DNA from: Daucus carota subsp. sativus
Taxonomy: Eukaryota > Streptophyta > Magnoliopsida > Apiales > Apiaceae
Direction of reading: 5' to 3'
Length of the DNA stretch: 64,000 nt
Assembly (NCBI RefSeq): GCF_001625215.2
Contig: NC_030384.2
Coordinates: 30,678,527 to 30,742,526 of the forward strand
Positions 31,082-42,836 of this stretch are shown piece by piece (the first letter of the stretch is position 1; the number at the start of each line of letters is the position of its first letter). The position numbers were made by a program, and so were the translations under genes. The notes below the pieces were generated by a model. That model was not told where the DNA came from. It was given only the letters and a program-made list of their open reading frames with translations, and made no database searches.

Positions 31082-31635
31082 TTAGTGTTTCAAGATTGTA
31101 AAAAGTCAAATGCAGCAATCAATCTATATCACTTCCCTTCTCCTTTGATTAGTAACCTGAAACTTTATCATGTGTGAAGAGGGGTATATATTTTTATAGC
31201 TAGTATGTAAGTACACACCTTGCCAATCAGTCTTATAGTTCTGGTGTAGGAACATAGGTGTGAGCAGTTGATCCCCTCTTGTACATTGCTTTGGATCGGA
31301 AAATAATAATAATAATAATAATTGTCTAGATTAAACATATTTTTGACCAATTCGTCTATCATTGAAATTGTTTTTGCCAATGAAAAGCAGAAGTTTTCCC
31401 ATCCACCATTTTGGTCAAAATTGTTTCCTGTCGAAAATATGATGATATTCCACCTCATATGCTGGTTTGTAATTGCTTTCTTTTTTTGTTCTTTCTTTAT
31501 TGAACTGTAATTTTATTTGTTGGTTTACATTTTGTTTAATAATTTAAACGCTAATACTTGTTATGCTATATGTGAATTTATTCCAGAAACTGAAAGCACG
31601 GAAGTAGGTTACAAGACAACTTGTTTATTACTAAG

Positions 31636-32334
31636 ATGGATCAACCAGCTGTTGGTGCAGAGACTTTCATTCTAAAGACCAATGTTCACAGCCTGGCTGC
31701 TGAAATAGAATTGGAGAAATTACTGGAAGATATTCCCGGGGTGCACAGAATTTCTATAGATCCAACAGAAATAGGAAAGATTACAATTTTGGGTACCATA
31801 GATCCCAAAAGACTTATAAAGATCCTCTGGAACAAGGGGATAAAATCTGAACAGGTGTTCGGGCCTAGGATTAATCTAAGGGACTCGCTGAATTTGACTA
31901 TTAATGATCAAGTAGTGGATAGATTGGAGAAACTGTCCAAACTTCAAAACTTTGAGACTGTTGACCTAACAAAAGATGGGATAAAGTTAAAGTACAAAAA
32001 AGATGGCAAAACTGGATCCTGTTCAACAATCATGGACGAGAATGCTGCACATAAGAATGGTGAACATGCGACGAATAATTACTGTGATTTTCATGGTAAC
32101 TATAAATCTCATTGTCAAAGAAATCAGGGGAAGCAGGTGGAGTACTGTCATGGTTGCAGAACAAATTCCGTATACATGCCTCCGCATGAGGGTATTTCTA
32201 TAGGGATTCCATTACCGGCTCCGGATTACACTCCATCAGCACCACCAATGCCAGTTGAAAATGATCCTATAGGCTTTTTTGTGTTTTTCTTCATGTTTCT
32301 CTTTGTTTTGGTGATTCAGGCTGCGTTGGCATGA
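31636..32334 (+). CDS. HMA-like domain protein with a Cys/His cluster and C-terminal membrane tail
   Basis: 232 residues, single coding exon starting at the first ATG of the frame (MDQPAVGAE). Residues 10-75 have the beta-alpha-beta pattern of heavy-metal-associated (HMA) domains, including the PGVHRISIDP strand and the TILGTIDPKRLIKILWNKG end. The metal-binding CxxC is missing: the loop reads LKTNVHSLA. A basic linker follows, then a small cluster (C150, H153, H159, C160, C171, H172, C174) that could bind zinc. Next come a Pro-rich stretch and a hydrophobic tail (about 212-231) ending at the C-terminus, as in tail-anchored proteins. HIPP relatives usually end in a prenylated CaaX box, which is absent. 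An upstream leader exon (about 30010-30165) and a 1.4-kb 5'-UTR intron with acceptor TTATTCCAG before 31587 are likely. The function is unknown; metal transfer through the HMA fold is unlikely. Confidence 0.75.
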   Translation: MDQPAVGAETFILKTNVHSLAAEIELEKLLEDIPGVHRISIDPTEIGKITILGTIDPKRLIKILWNKGIKSEQVFGPRINLRDSLNLTINDQVVDRLEKLSKLQNFETVDLTKDGIKLKYKKDGKTGSCSTIMDENAAHKNGEHATNNYCDFHGNYKSHCQRNQGKQVEYCHGCRTNSVYMPPHEGISIGIPLPAPDYTPSAPPMPVENDPIGFFVFFFMFLFVLVIQAALA

Positions 32335-32756
32335 TGTGAGCAGCTTATTGCAGTTATGGAGTGATTCTGTTTTATTTCAAACAATAAGCCTGTGCTTTAA
32401 GTCCTTTGGAATTTTGTTTGTTCTTGTCACTCCTGTGTGTTTACTCGATCGAGTAGTAAAATTATTTTCTGTAACTGGTGTTGAGGTATTTAAAATAAAT
32501 TGGTTTTCTGTGATTAGTGATGATCTATATATTTATAATAGATTTATAGAGTTGGAATATCCGATTTCTCACCGTTTAAATTACTATTATTTTTCAATCA
32601 AAGCATAAAAAATTTATTCGAAATGGATAAATTTAAAATTTGCATGGATTGCAGTAATCTGACTAAAAGCTACAAAACCGAGCAGGTGTACATGATCATA
32701 AGAATTGGTTTTGATTAAATTTGAAAAGAAGTTAATTAATTAATTAGGGGTAGCAA

Positions 32757-32817
32757 TTCATCGTTCCCCTGTGAAAATGCGTCACATTTCTTCGCATTTT
32801 CATGGGGGAACGATGAA
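32757..32817. repeat. 25-bp inverted repeat with an 11-base loop
   Basis: The arm TTCATCGTTCCCCTGTGAAA, then ATGCG, pairs with CGCATTTTCATGGGGGAACG, then ATGAA, with two adjacent mismatches. The loop is TCACATTTCTT. It lies about 420 bp downstream of the HMA stop codon and directly before another MITE-like tip. Confidence 0.8.
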
Positions 32818-33300
32818 CTTGTGTTTGGTTCAACCAAATGAAATGAAATTGAATGTAACGAATAAAATGAAAAGAAATAATATTGTACATAAAATAAAAA
32901 GATAAAATCGATCGCATAGAACCGATCGATAGAAAAGAAGTGTTGTGATAAAATCTAACATGAAAAAAGTGTCAGTTAAACACGTCCAATATGCCTAAAC
33001 CGATCGTATATGGATGTAATCGGCCATTTTGGACGATCGGTTTTCTCATCTCTTTTTTTGTAGTGGTAACATGGAGGATTTTGAAAAAGAATGAGTGAAT
33101 ACAAATTTTGTACGATGAGATTTTTTAGAAAATAGGTATAATAAGAAATAATACTTCACATAAGAGAATGCTAGAATTTTAGTTAAGGTGATAGAGATAA
33201 AATGGTAGAAGAAACGTAATTATTAAATGGTCAACAAAATTATAGTTCAAATTTCATTGTGTTACTTTCATTTTCATTCACATCTTTTCTATTTTAAAAT
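32818..33300. mobile_element. MITE remnants before TAB2
   Basis: GTGTTTGGTTCAACCAAATG and later TTTCATTTTCATTCACATC resemble the ends of the 13998 and 18479 family. A segment at about 32990-33066 has CCGATCG words inverted around a centre and ends TTTTTTTGTAGTGG, like a CACTA tip. Boundaries are unclear. Confidence 0.35.
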
Positions 33301-33630
33301 TTTTGAATTTATCAAAAAAAATCACTGATTTATCGATTATATTTTGATTTAGCTCCGAGTTATCGATTACATTTTGATTTGACTAAAAAAATTGATTTAT
33401 TTAAAATAATTAATCTTCGATAAATCCCAACAAATCATGTCCCGAATTTTCTAAAACCATGCTTCTCGACTATAGCAGTGTTCGACAAAAGTTATAAATT
33501 ATTTATTTTGTTAATTTTATATTTGAACCCTTGCCGTGTATATCATCATCATTCTAAGTGAAGTACAACGGATATGTGGTGATAAAGCAGCCCAACAGGT
33601 TTTTTAACTTTCCTTCCCCCTGCAACTCCC

Positions 33631-36600
33631 ATGGCAAGTTTAAGCTTCAATGCCATAAACATCAAGCGCCCAACTGTCCAATCTCACAAACCCATCTCTC
33701 TCTTCTCTTCTTCTCTTGTAAAATCCATAAAAATCCCATTTTTATCATCAAAACCCATCAATAATCCAAGAAAACCCCGACCCATTTTAGTATCTGAAAG
33801 TCCAGTTTCAGTGCCACTGGAGACTGATGATGATGAATTACTGGATGACCCAACTGCAGAATTGAGGTATCTTGACCCGGAAGCCGACCCGGATAGCATT
33901 ACAGAGTGGGAGTTGGATTTTTGTTCAAGGCCCATTCTTGATATTAGAGGAAAGAAGATATGGGAGCTTGTGGTTTGTGATAATTCATTGTCTCTTCAGT
34001 ATACAAAGTTCTTCCCTAATAATGTTATTAATAGTGTTACTCTCAAAGATGCTATTGAATCTGTTTGTGATGAATTGGATGTGCCCTTGCCCGAAAAAAT
34101 TCGATTTTTCAGGTATTTTTCATTTTGATTCTTATAACATTTATATTGGTTTAAATTTGTTTAAGAGTGATATGAAATGATGGGCTTTGATTGTTTTATA
34201 GGTCCCAGATGCAAACAATTATCTCAAAAGCATGTAAAGAGCTTGCTATAAAGCCTATTGCAAGTAAACGGGTGTGTATCGCTGTATTTCATTTCATTAT
34301 TTTCGTCTGTTTACAAGTAAGCGGGTTATGATAAGATTGCTCCAGAAAGTAGCAGAGGTAATTGAAATGTGATGCCATGATCCAATATGCGAATGAGATG
34401 TCTATTGCTTAGTATCTCAGAGATGAAAGTATAGCTTATGCATCACTGGAACAATTACTCAGTACTCTCGATGCTTCTCATGTTTAGCATGCAATGTGTC
34501 AATGCTAGACCAAGAGCTCATTATAGTATTATCATTATTAAAGTAGCTCTGTTGCCATCTTTTACAAAATTGTATATAATTACAGAACTGAACTTGATAA
34601 CTGTGTTTCAAGTAAAGTTGGATGCACATATTTCACTAACTTCCTAGTGGGCCAGCTGGTAATTTAAGCGGAACTCAGTAGATAATGTATTAAGGTAGCT
34701 AAAGTTCCCCAATGCTCTGAACTTTATAGACCAAGTTGATTTCTAACTCTTCAGAGGTATCGGGGTCAAGTTGACTCTATCGGCAACCCATCTAAATGTT
34801 CCTAGAGATATGGTTAACAGCGCTGGCATAGTCACATAGAACTTATAAAGTCATGCATGGACGACTTATAGTGTTTTGATTATTTACTACATGCCTTCGT
34901 AGGCTTTTTGTCAAAAGACTTGTAACAGTCAGTTAATTGATTTCCCCAACACCGTAAGGTATCTGAAGAGTTGGAGGGTAAAATGGTATTCTTAGGTATA
35001 TCGAGTGATTGAATGTTCGAGTCCCAGTACTCCCAAATATTATATTAGGACACCAAGTATATGCTCATGGGCCCCAGGGGTTCCACTCTTTGATCCCAAT
35101 CCCTAGATAGAGCTTGGAACATGAGGTGGTTTTTTTTTATATAAAATCCAAGCAGTGGTTTTTTTCAACACCTTGAGATTTCTGGAGAACTAGCCCCCAA
35201 TACTTCTTGTTAATTGATCTTGATGCTATCAATATTAATATTGATAGCATATTTATTTGTCCTGCTTTATTCAGTATTACTCTGTTTTGTGCATAGAGAC
35301 TAAATTCCAATTATAATTTGTGCTTTAAATAGTGTTTCCGGTGTTTCTCATCTACTAAGTTTTGTTGATTATTAGGAACACCAAAACTCTAGTGTGTTAT
35401 GCAATATGCATATGCCTTTACACATCAGATGTACAATGTTCTTTCTGTCAAAAAAATAAAAAAGATGTACAATGTTCTTAAACAATAAATCCAATATACG
35501 TACACATTTGAATTTGTATTTACAGTTGTTTTCTAACACTTCAGTGCTTATCGCTACTTCTTTGGCTTGAGGATCGATATGAAACTGTATATATGCGACA
35601 TCCTGGTTTTCAGAAAGGAGCCAAACCACTCCTGGCACTAGACAACCCATTTCCGATGAATCTTCCTGATAACTTATATGGAGATAGATGGGCATTCGTT
35701 CAGTTACCTTTTTCAGGTAAACAGTTAAACCTCTAAATAAGAGGATATGTACTGAGATAATTTATCTGAAAAAGTGCATATATTGGTGTTAAATAAAGTC
35801 GCCTGTTTCAGGCATTTGACTTTTTTTTTTCCTTACTTGGATGCTTGGGTTTAATCCTGTGTACTCCACATACGATTTCGTTTAGTTATCTACAGAGTTT
35901 TTAAATCAACTATACACAAAGGATTTGTGAGAGTATTGCAAAGGACATAGAAAGGCTTTGCAATTATGTGTAGACGCTGTAAGAGTACTTTAGATAATGT
36001 TAGCATCTTAATACAAGTTAGTGATATTAAAGTCATGAGGAATGATAGTATTAGGACACTCATAGTATATGGCTTGTGGCGGAGCTAAATAATCGTAATG
36101 GGGGTTGCTATATTACATTAAATATCGGATACTGTATGTCATTAAGAGTGCATTAGATATTGTACACAGAGAATATTATGTTGCCAACTGTACACCGACT
36201 CATCAATGACTAATTAATTTACATATCATACACACAAACCAAGATTTTGTTCCTTTCATAGTGATTAAACTCAGATAAGTAAGTTTTCACGAAAGTCTTC
36301 TGCTATGAGTGTTGACAGTTTTCATCTTTCTAGCTGTGGGGTCATCTCTACAGCCTAAGCATACACAGTCACAAAGCCAAATATCCAAAGTTTCTTCCCA
36401 ACATTGTCCATAACTCTTTGATATCTATACATTGGATATAGTTTGAAAGAACACAGCATCACAATTTCCTACCTCTTTGATATCTATACATTGGATGTAG
36501 TTTGAAAGAATCAGTGGGCGACCGCTGATTTTTGTTGGGGAATCAGTGGCCGCCCACCTTAATAAATCCTTGAACTTAGGATGGTCTAGACATGAAAACA

Positions 36601-37828
36601 ATACTGAGATGTTGGGTCTGTTAAGCCTTAACTCCACAATAATACTCCCTCCATTCCAAAACAATAGTTGCTTTGACTTTTTGCACATACTTTGAGGTGC
36701 AAAAAAAATTGTATTTCTACACATTATTTTCCAATTTTTTGTTTCTGAATAAACATATAGATGTTCAACTATTATTCAGAAAAAATAAATTTGAAATATC
36801 ATGTGTAGGAATATGTTTTCTTTACACCTCGAATTACGTGCTAAAAATCATAGCGGCTATAATTTTGGAATAGAGGGAGTATTGATATTGTCCACTTTGA
36901 GCCAAGCCCGCACAGATTTGTTTTCGGGCACACCCCAAAACTGCTCATACTAATAATGTTTAATATGCCTCTCCCACAACCGATGTGGGACTCCCAACAA
37001 CAGACTACTACCCCCAACATACATAAACCCAACCAGCTAAATAATTAAATGTTCATGCGTATAATTATATTTTTAGGTGCTGGCTGCTGACTTGATTTTA
37101 TACTACTTTGATCGTAGCCCACCTTATTCTGTAGTCTACTTTGCTCATTGCAAACATTTATATTGTTTTGTTGAAGTTAAATTAATGAAATAATTACCGT
37201 TTCAGATGTTAAAAAGGAGGTCTTATCCTTACAGACGACATTTGCCTTTGGAGCAAGTCTGGATTTGGATCTGCTTGGGATTGAAATCGATGACGAGGCT
37301 CTAGTTCCTGGATTAGCTGTCTCATCTTCACGTGCTCAACCATTAGCAGGTTGGTTTTTCTTTTCCCACTACTTGTACCTATTGTCAAAAATCAGCCTTC
37401 GTTTATCGTTAAAAGGATATGATTTTTTTTCTAAATGATTTTAATGTATTAACTTTCATCTCAATTTCGTCTGATGCTTCAGTTTTAACTTTTAAGTGTG
37501 ATGTGAATCATGCTTTACATCTTTAATTTATATCATCCCCAAGTTGACCTCATTGCTTATGGCTGCAGCTTGGATGAATGGATTAGAAGTGTGTTCAATC
37601 GAAGCTGATGTAGCACGAGCTAGCTTGATTTTATCAGTTGGCATTGCCACTCGCTACATCTATGCTTCATATAAGAAAACACCAGAAAGTACAAACGAAG
37701 CTGAAGCTTGGGAAGCAGCAAAAAAGGCATGCGGAGGCTTGCATTTCCTTGCAATTCAAGATGACTTGGATTCAGATGATTGTGTGGGGTTTTGGCTCCT
37801 GTTAGACTTGCCGCCACCATCTGTATAG
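33631..37828 (+). CDS. TAB2: TAB2 homologue, chloroplast translation factor for photosystem I
   Basis: RNA-binding factor required for translation of photosystem I (psaB) and related plastid mRNAs, named from the Chlamydomonas Tab2 and Arabidopsis ATAB2 work. Five exons fit: 33631-34112, 34202-34271, 35545-35716, 37206-37349 and 37569-37828, giving 375 residues. The first 50-60 residues are Ser/Lys-rich and poor in acids, as in a plastid transit peptide. Family hallmarks follow: [79 protein letters not shown] and the C-terminal [15 protein letters not shown]. Exon 3 was started at 35545 because IASKR joins CLSLLLWLE as in relatives; an AG at 35525 would shift the frame. It runs tail to tail with ABCG11, 419 bp apart. 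Confidence 0.92.
35223..35250. repeat. Perfect 28-bp palindrome in a TAB2 intron
   Basis: ATGCTATCAATATT is followed at once by its reverse complement AATATTGATAGCAT. It lies in the 1.27-kb second intron, about 300 bp before exon 3. Confidence 0.9.
36414..36508. repeat. Short direct repeat in TAB2 intron 3
   Basis: CTCTTTGATATCTATACATT, then GGATrTAGTTTGAAAGAA, occurs twice, starting near 36414 and 36472, with one difference. Confidence 0.7.
36645..36879. mobile_element. Stowaway MITE in TAB2 intron 3
   Basis: The tips CTCCCTCCATTCCAAAACAA and TTTTGGAATAGAGGGAG are flanked by TA on both sides. The interior pairs further (TTGCACATACTTTGAGGTGC with ACACCTCGAATTACGTGC), as usual for these Tc1/mariner-derived elements. 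Confidence 0.8.
36884..37020. repeat. Dispersed plant repeat fragment
   Basis: TGATATTGTCCACTTTGAGC and the later ACCGATGTGGGACTCCCAAC are words I recognise from a common dispersed plant repeat, directly abutting the Stowaway element. I cannot name its class. Confidence 0.4.
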
Positions 37829-38247
37829 TTTAGTGTCTAGTAAAATTATATAGAAAAATGTCCATCACGCTTACTTGTTAATATTCACACTTGCCTTGGG
37901 TTCTCATAGGAGTTTCGAATCTTAAGGGGATACTTTAGTTTTGACTCCCGAGGTGTGTAAATCTTTAAGGCAAAATTCTAGTGAGTTGCTACAAGGAAGA
38001 GGAATGAAGCTAATGGAAATTGTAAGACTTTTTGTTCCATATGCATTACATGATTATGATAGGAAATCATATTTGGGATAATGCCTCCTTGAGTCCAATG
38101 TAAGATGTAATTCATCTTTCTTGTATGAAGTTTATGAGTCTAACCATAACTATTAAATCTCGAATCATGTTACATTACGATGATGATCTATGTCAACTTT
38201 CTAGAGTGGAATACAAACGTATGAAATCAGAAAACTCCCCGGAGACT

Positions 38248-41200
38248 TTAAACACGTCTCGGTGGTTGCCTACGCCTGCCGCCTCCTGTAGCTATATTGT
38301 CCACATAATTCCTCAGTGAAGGAGACTGAGTGAGGCCATATGGAGCCACCGTTGTATTCTGCCCTCCATTCTTCTGCATTATTCTCCGTCTCGCCATATA
38401 ACCTCTGAGCCATGGCGTCAAGTCTTCGTTGATCTTGATCATCAGGAAAAATATTATGCGGTATATGACAATCATGCTGAAGATGACACTTAGATCTACC
38501 CATTTTGATCGATTCACATCAATCTGAAACACATATTCCAATACATATTCCCCGGGGATTTTTGGTTGATCAGGCGTCTGGTTGTCGAATACAAGTCCCT
38601 TTAGATCATTCTGGTATTGTCCCTGTTATTGTGCCATAGTTCACATTTTATCACTTTCTGAATAGGCAGAAACAGTACTAATTGATAATGAAAACACTTA
38701 AAAGCTTGAACAAGGTAGTTACCTGAAGAGCCCAGAAGTGAAAACTAATGTAAGACATTGGATATCTCCAAACTGGCTTCGGAATGTCATGCGGAAGTCT
38801 GAAGTATCCTGATACTAACATGAAGATTCCCTAAAGCATGGAACAAGAAAATTATACTCTTAATCATCTTTTAGGAATGTATCAAGTCATTAAGAAGAAC
38901 TACCTGAATACCAGCACCGATGATTATTCCCATGAGGAAGTTGGGAACAATGCTCGCTATAGCCATCATGAGGCTTTCTACAACTGTGACACTTGCATAG
39001 AGACACAACACGAAGAAGAGGTAATGAGTGAACCCGGAATGGAGATGGACCATAAAATAGCAGATTGTTCCAGAGATGAATGTGATCATCAGAAGAAATG
39101 GCATTGCAGATAGTGTGTTGCTGATGACAAATGCAACCACCCCATAGTGCCCATTCAATCTCTCCCTTTGAAACACCTGTTTCAATTATTCAGTATCAAC
39201 AGCAGACAGAGCTTGACAGGATTAAATTGCAACAAAAAATGAAGTACAGAATTGAGTAGACCTTTCACTTAGGATTACACTCACTTTCATATCTTCAACA
39301 AAAGACGGAAATCCGCCAATGGACATGAATGTGACAAATCCAAACACAAAGGATGCACAAGCTCCTCTTGCCTAGCAAGTTTAACACGTGAAAAACTTAA
39401 ACGAGGAGGGAAATTTTTGAGAAATGGCGATGCAAAAGGTGAAGAGAAAATATCAAAGTACCAGAATGGAATTGTAACTAGTCCCAACATTCAAATAGAT
39501 TGTCCCTATGCAGACTGTGACTACAATATAGATTACAAGCCTGAGCCAGTAATAACCAAAGTCCCTCGACATGTTGACAAAAGAGCGCTTGGTTAGCGTA
39601 AAAGCCTGCATCAAGAAACTAGCCTGACTACCTCCTGAATCTAGCACTGTCCCTTTCTGCACAACAAATAACACATTTAGATAAAAAGTCTTTACTCATG
39701 CTACTTGATCAACTCATTGTGATTTTCATAAAACGGGCGCTTACTAGTTTAGACATCGCCTCAACTTTTTCTCTTGCTGAATAAAAGTAGTGAGATGAAC
39801 GATAGAATTCTGTAAGAGTTCTAGTTGCCTCAGCTGTTGTAGTCTTGTCCAAAGGGTCATCATTTGCTTCAAACTGATTATTAAGAACCATATGTAAGCA
39901 AAAAAACAATTTGTGTAGCCTCAGTTATAAGAAATCAGAAGTGTTAAAAGAAGAAGTCAGTACCCTCAGTTTCATAGATCCTTTTAGGGTAGCCTTAACT
40001 TTGTCAAAATCAGAATTGATGCACCGCAGGAAATGATCAGACGGGTTTCTCAGAGAAGGGCAGGGGAAACCAGCTTGTGCAAAGAACTGTGCAAATTTGT
40101 GTTGTAATTACTCAGACAAGAAAGTTGTGATATCCTAATTAGTAGTAATATAATAACAGTAAATTTTGGAAAAAGAATTACCTCATATGCTTCCGAAGCC
40201 TGACCAAAATATACAGTCTTTCCCCCAGAAAGTAAGTACAGTCGATCAAAGAGTTCAAACACTTCACTGCTCGGTTGATGTATAGAGGCTATGACAGTTC
40301 TTCCATCTCTAGAAAGAGCGCGTAACGTCTGAGTCACAAAGAATGCTGATGCACTGCCAACAACACATTATTAATAATCATTCACCATAACTATTAAACC
40401 AGGAACCTTATCAACAATTACCACAGACAAAGCATGGACAAAGAATTATCAGAAACTACATTTGAAGTGTGTTTTAAACAAACATAGTACTTCTAGAAAG
40501 GGGTATTTGCACCTATCAAGTCCACTTGTTGGCTCATCAAGAAAGAGCAATCTAGGCCTCATGAGGATCTCAAGAGCAATGCTTACTCTCCTCTTCTCAC
40601 CTCCGCTAATCCCACGTAAGTGCCAGTTTCCAATAACTGTCTCAGCACAATCTTGAAGTCCCATCTCAACAATCGTACTCTCAACCAGTGACCGTTTTTC
40701 TTCCCAGGCCATTTTATCAGGCAGCCGAAGTCTAGCTGAATACGAAATTGTTTCACGAACCGTGAGAGTACCAATCAAATTGTCATCTTGAGTCACATAT
40801 GCCTGAATTATTCACCATTTTAGAAAAAGAAAATTCCTAATCAATTACATCAAAAAAGATGAATAATGCTACAAACTAAGATGGAATCAGAAATGAAAAA
40901 GCATCCTATAGTTAGATTGTCTGATTATACTAGTTGATCATATAATAGTGAAATAAGGAGAGGTTGAAGAATACTCACAGCAGTCCCATAGGAGAGCTTC
41001 TGTTTTCTACCATTAAGATAAATATTCCCAGAGAGGAAAGCATTCGCGGCGAGGCGACTAGCCAGGGAATCAAGAAGAGTGGATTTCCCTGAACCAGAAG
41101 GTCCCATGAGAGCTGTAAAAGTTCCAGGCTCTGCAAAACCAGTTAAACCTTCTAAAACATTCTGAGTCTCCCCATTACTAAGAGTGACCATAACAGTGAG

Positions 41201-41365
41201 ATCTTTCCAAGACAATCTTGCAGAGACATCTCCTATAAACTCTGTGTTTGCTCTTTCTTTCCACAGAGTTTCACTCAGGGGACTCAATCCCCCCACCACC
41301 ATTCTATCCCCCTGCGCCATATGTCCTTCTATTTCCATTATTACATCATTTCTTGAACTTGACAT
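38248..41365 (-). CDS. ABCG11: ABC transporter G family member 11 (WBC11), cuticular lipid exporter
   Basis: Plasma-membrane half transporter that exports cutin and wax precursors, known from Arabidopsis ABCG11, which works as a homodimer or with ABCG12. Ten exons fit on the minus strand: 41365-40979, 40802-40513, 40353-40182, 40086-39964, 39873-39745, 39656-39462, 39371-39285, 39176-38904, 38830-38723 and 38622-38248. They give 712 residues against about 703 in Arabidopsis. ABC domain first: Walker A GPSGSGKS (88-95), Q-loop YVTQDDN, signature ISGGEKRR (194-201), Walker B LLFLDE (214-219), then the H-loop region [11 protein letters not shown]. The membrane domain follows, with conserved [38 protein letters not shown] and [18 protein letters not shown]. 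The tail [18 protein letters not shown] is typical of this member, so the assignment is confident. Only the extreme N-terminus and an Arg-rich tail differ. No defect is seen. Confidence 0.95.
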
Positions 41366-41603
41366 GATCAATGTTTTTATTATAAATCAAGTAACATCTA
41401 GAGTAAATTTAATTTGGGAAATTTGTGGAGAAAGAAAATGGGAATTGTATGAGAAATGCAAAATTTGTGAATTTGACTAGATTAGAGATAAGTGGAAAGA
41501 ATGTGTCTAGGAATGATAATATATGCACACAATTTATACATGTCTAGTCTAGGTAAAGAAATTGCATGCAAAAATAGCATCAAACCTCAACTGCAGTATG
41601 CTA

Positions 41604-41838
41604 CTGCTCCATCTGTCCCCGCAATATTCTTTACGATGTTTTTTGACACGCATTTTGAGACTCTTGTAAAGTATAGTTTCATAATATTTTTTTAAAAAAG
41701 AATTTCTGAATAAAAGTTTCACGTTTAAGCTTTTATTTAAAAATACAAGTTAAAAAGAAACATTACGAAACTACACTTTATAAAAGTCTCAAAATACGTG
41801 CAAACAGTGACGTAAATAATTTGCCGGGACGGAGGAAG
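41604..41838. mobile_element. Stowaway MITE upstream of ABCG11
   Basis: The tips CTGCTCCATCTGTCCCCGCA and TTGCCGGGACGGAGGAAG are flanked by TA. The interior folds back on itself (CGCATTTTGAGACTCTTGTA against ATAAAAGTCTCAAAATACG). It lies 239 bp upstream of the ABCG11 start codon and may supply or disturb promoter sequence. Confidence 0.75.
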
Positions 41839-42836
41839 TACTAATATTGTTGTGATAATTAGTGCAAACTAGTAATGATTTGATTTAAATCTGTACAAAA
41901 CAGTGCATCTCATTCATGTTCCTGACTTGCATCATTGATAGAGTTTCATTATCTTGGCTGAGTGTTGAAGATGAATGGAAAGATAAAGAACGGAGTAGGA
42001 TGGTTTTATTGGTATGGGATGCTCATGCATTTAATACGTTTTGTTGGTAGTTGCTGGTGGGGTGACATTCATTACAAACCCACCCTCCCCTCGTTTCCTT
42101 ATCTTACAATCATACTCTGCATTACGATTTAGTACGACTATAAATATTCCTTCATAAATTTGTATCATGTATGTAAAACACATTTTATTTGATAACAGTA
42201 TAAACCTCAACTGTAGGTTCCAGCAAGAGGTAATAGCAGGGTAAGAGCCCGTTTGTCTTGGTTTAAAACTCGAGTTTTAAATCATTTTTGACATTAAACT
42301 GAAAAATAGACAAATATTCATAATTCTCTTGTAGTTGAGCGCAATTATCATAAACTTTCTCCGTTTATGTTGTTATACCTTTAAGATTATATATAATGTA
42401 ATCTCATCTAGAGGTATACATTGATTTTGATTTGTAATATGTGACAAAACTCTTTTCCATAATTACTTTTGATAAAATCCTTTCTCAAGTGTTCTAACTG
42501 CATATAGTGTTATTTTAGCTTTGTCTACAAAAACTCCAACTAACGTTATATTGAATATTTACCTACAAACATATAAAATAATTAAGAATTAAAAAATTAA
42601 ATTATGTTAAAGATTAAAAACTGTACAAGACAATTCATATGTTGTTGATGCTGAATATTCTTTTTCATAATAAAGTAATTTCCATGGAAGCATGTAGTGA
42701 TTTTGTTGATGTTCTGTTGTTTGCTCAAATTGTTTACAGGACAATAGTTAGACACTCGCCAACCACCCTCATCTTTCACCATCAGTAAATATTGATAGCT
42801 TCAAAAATTTATATGAAAGGGTAGTGAATCGGGTGT
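41839..42836. other. AT-rich gap, no gene seen
   Basis: No frame or family repeat beyond simple AT-rich sequence was recognised. Distal promoter elements of ABCG11 could lie in its left part. Confidence 0.35.

Noticed and set aside
38871-39113. Plus-strand frame of 91 codons
   Set aside because: It is the reverse of an ABCG11 exon whose protein is strongly conserved.
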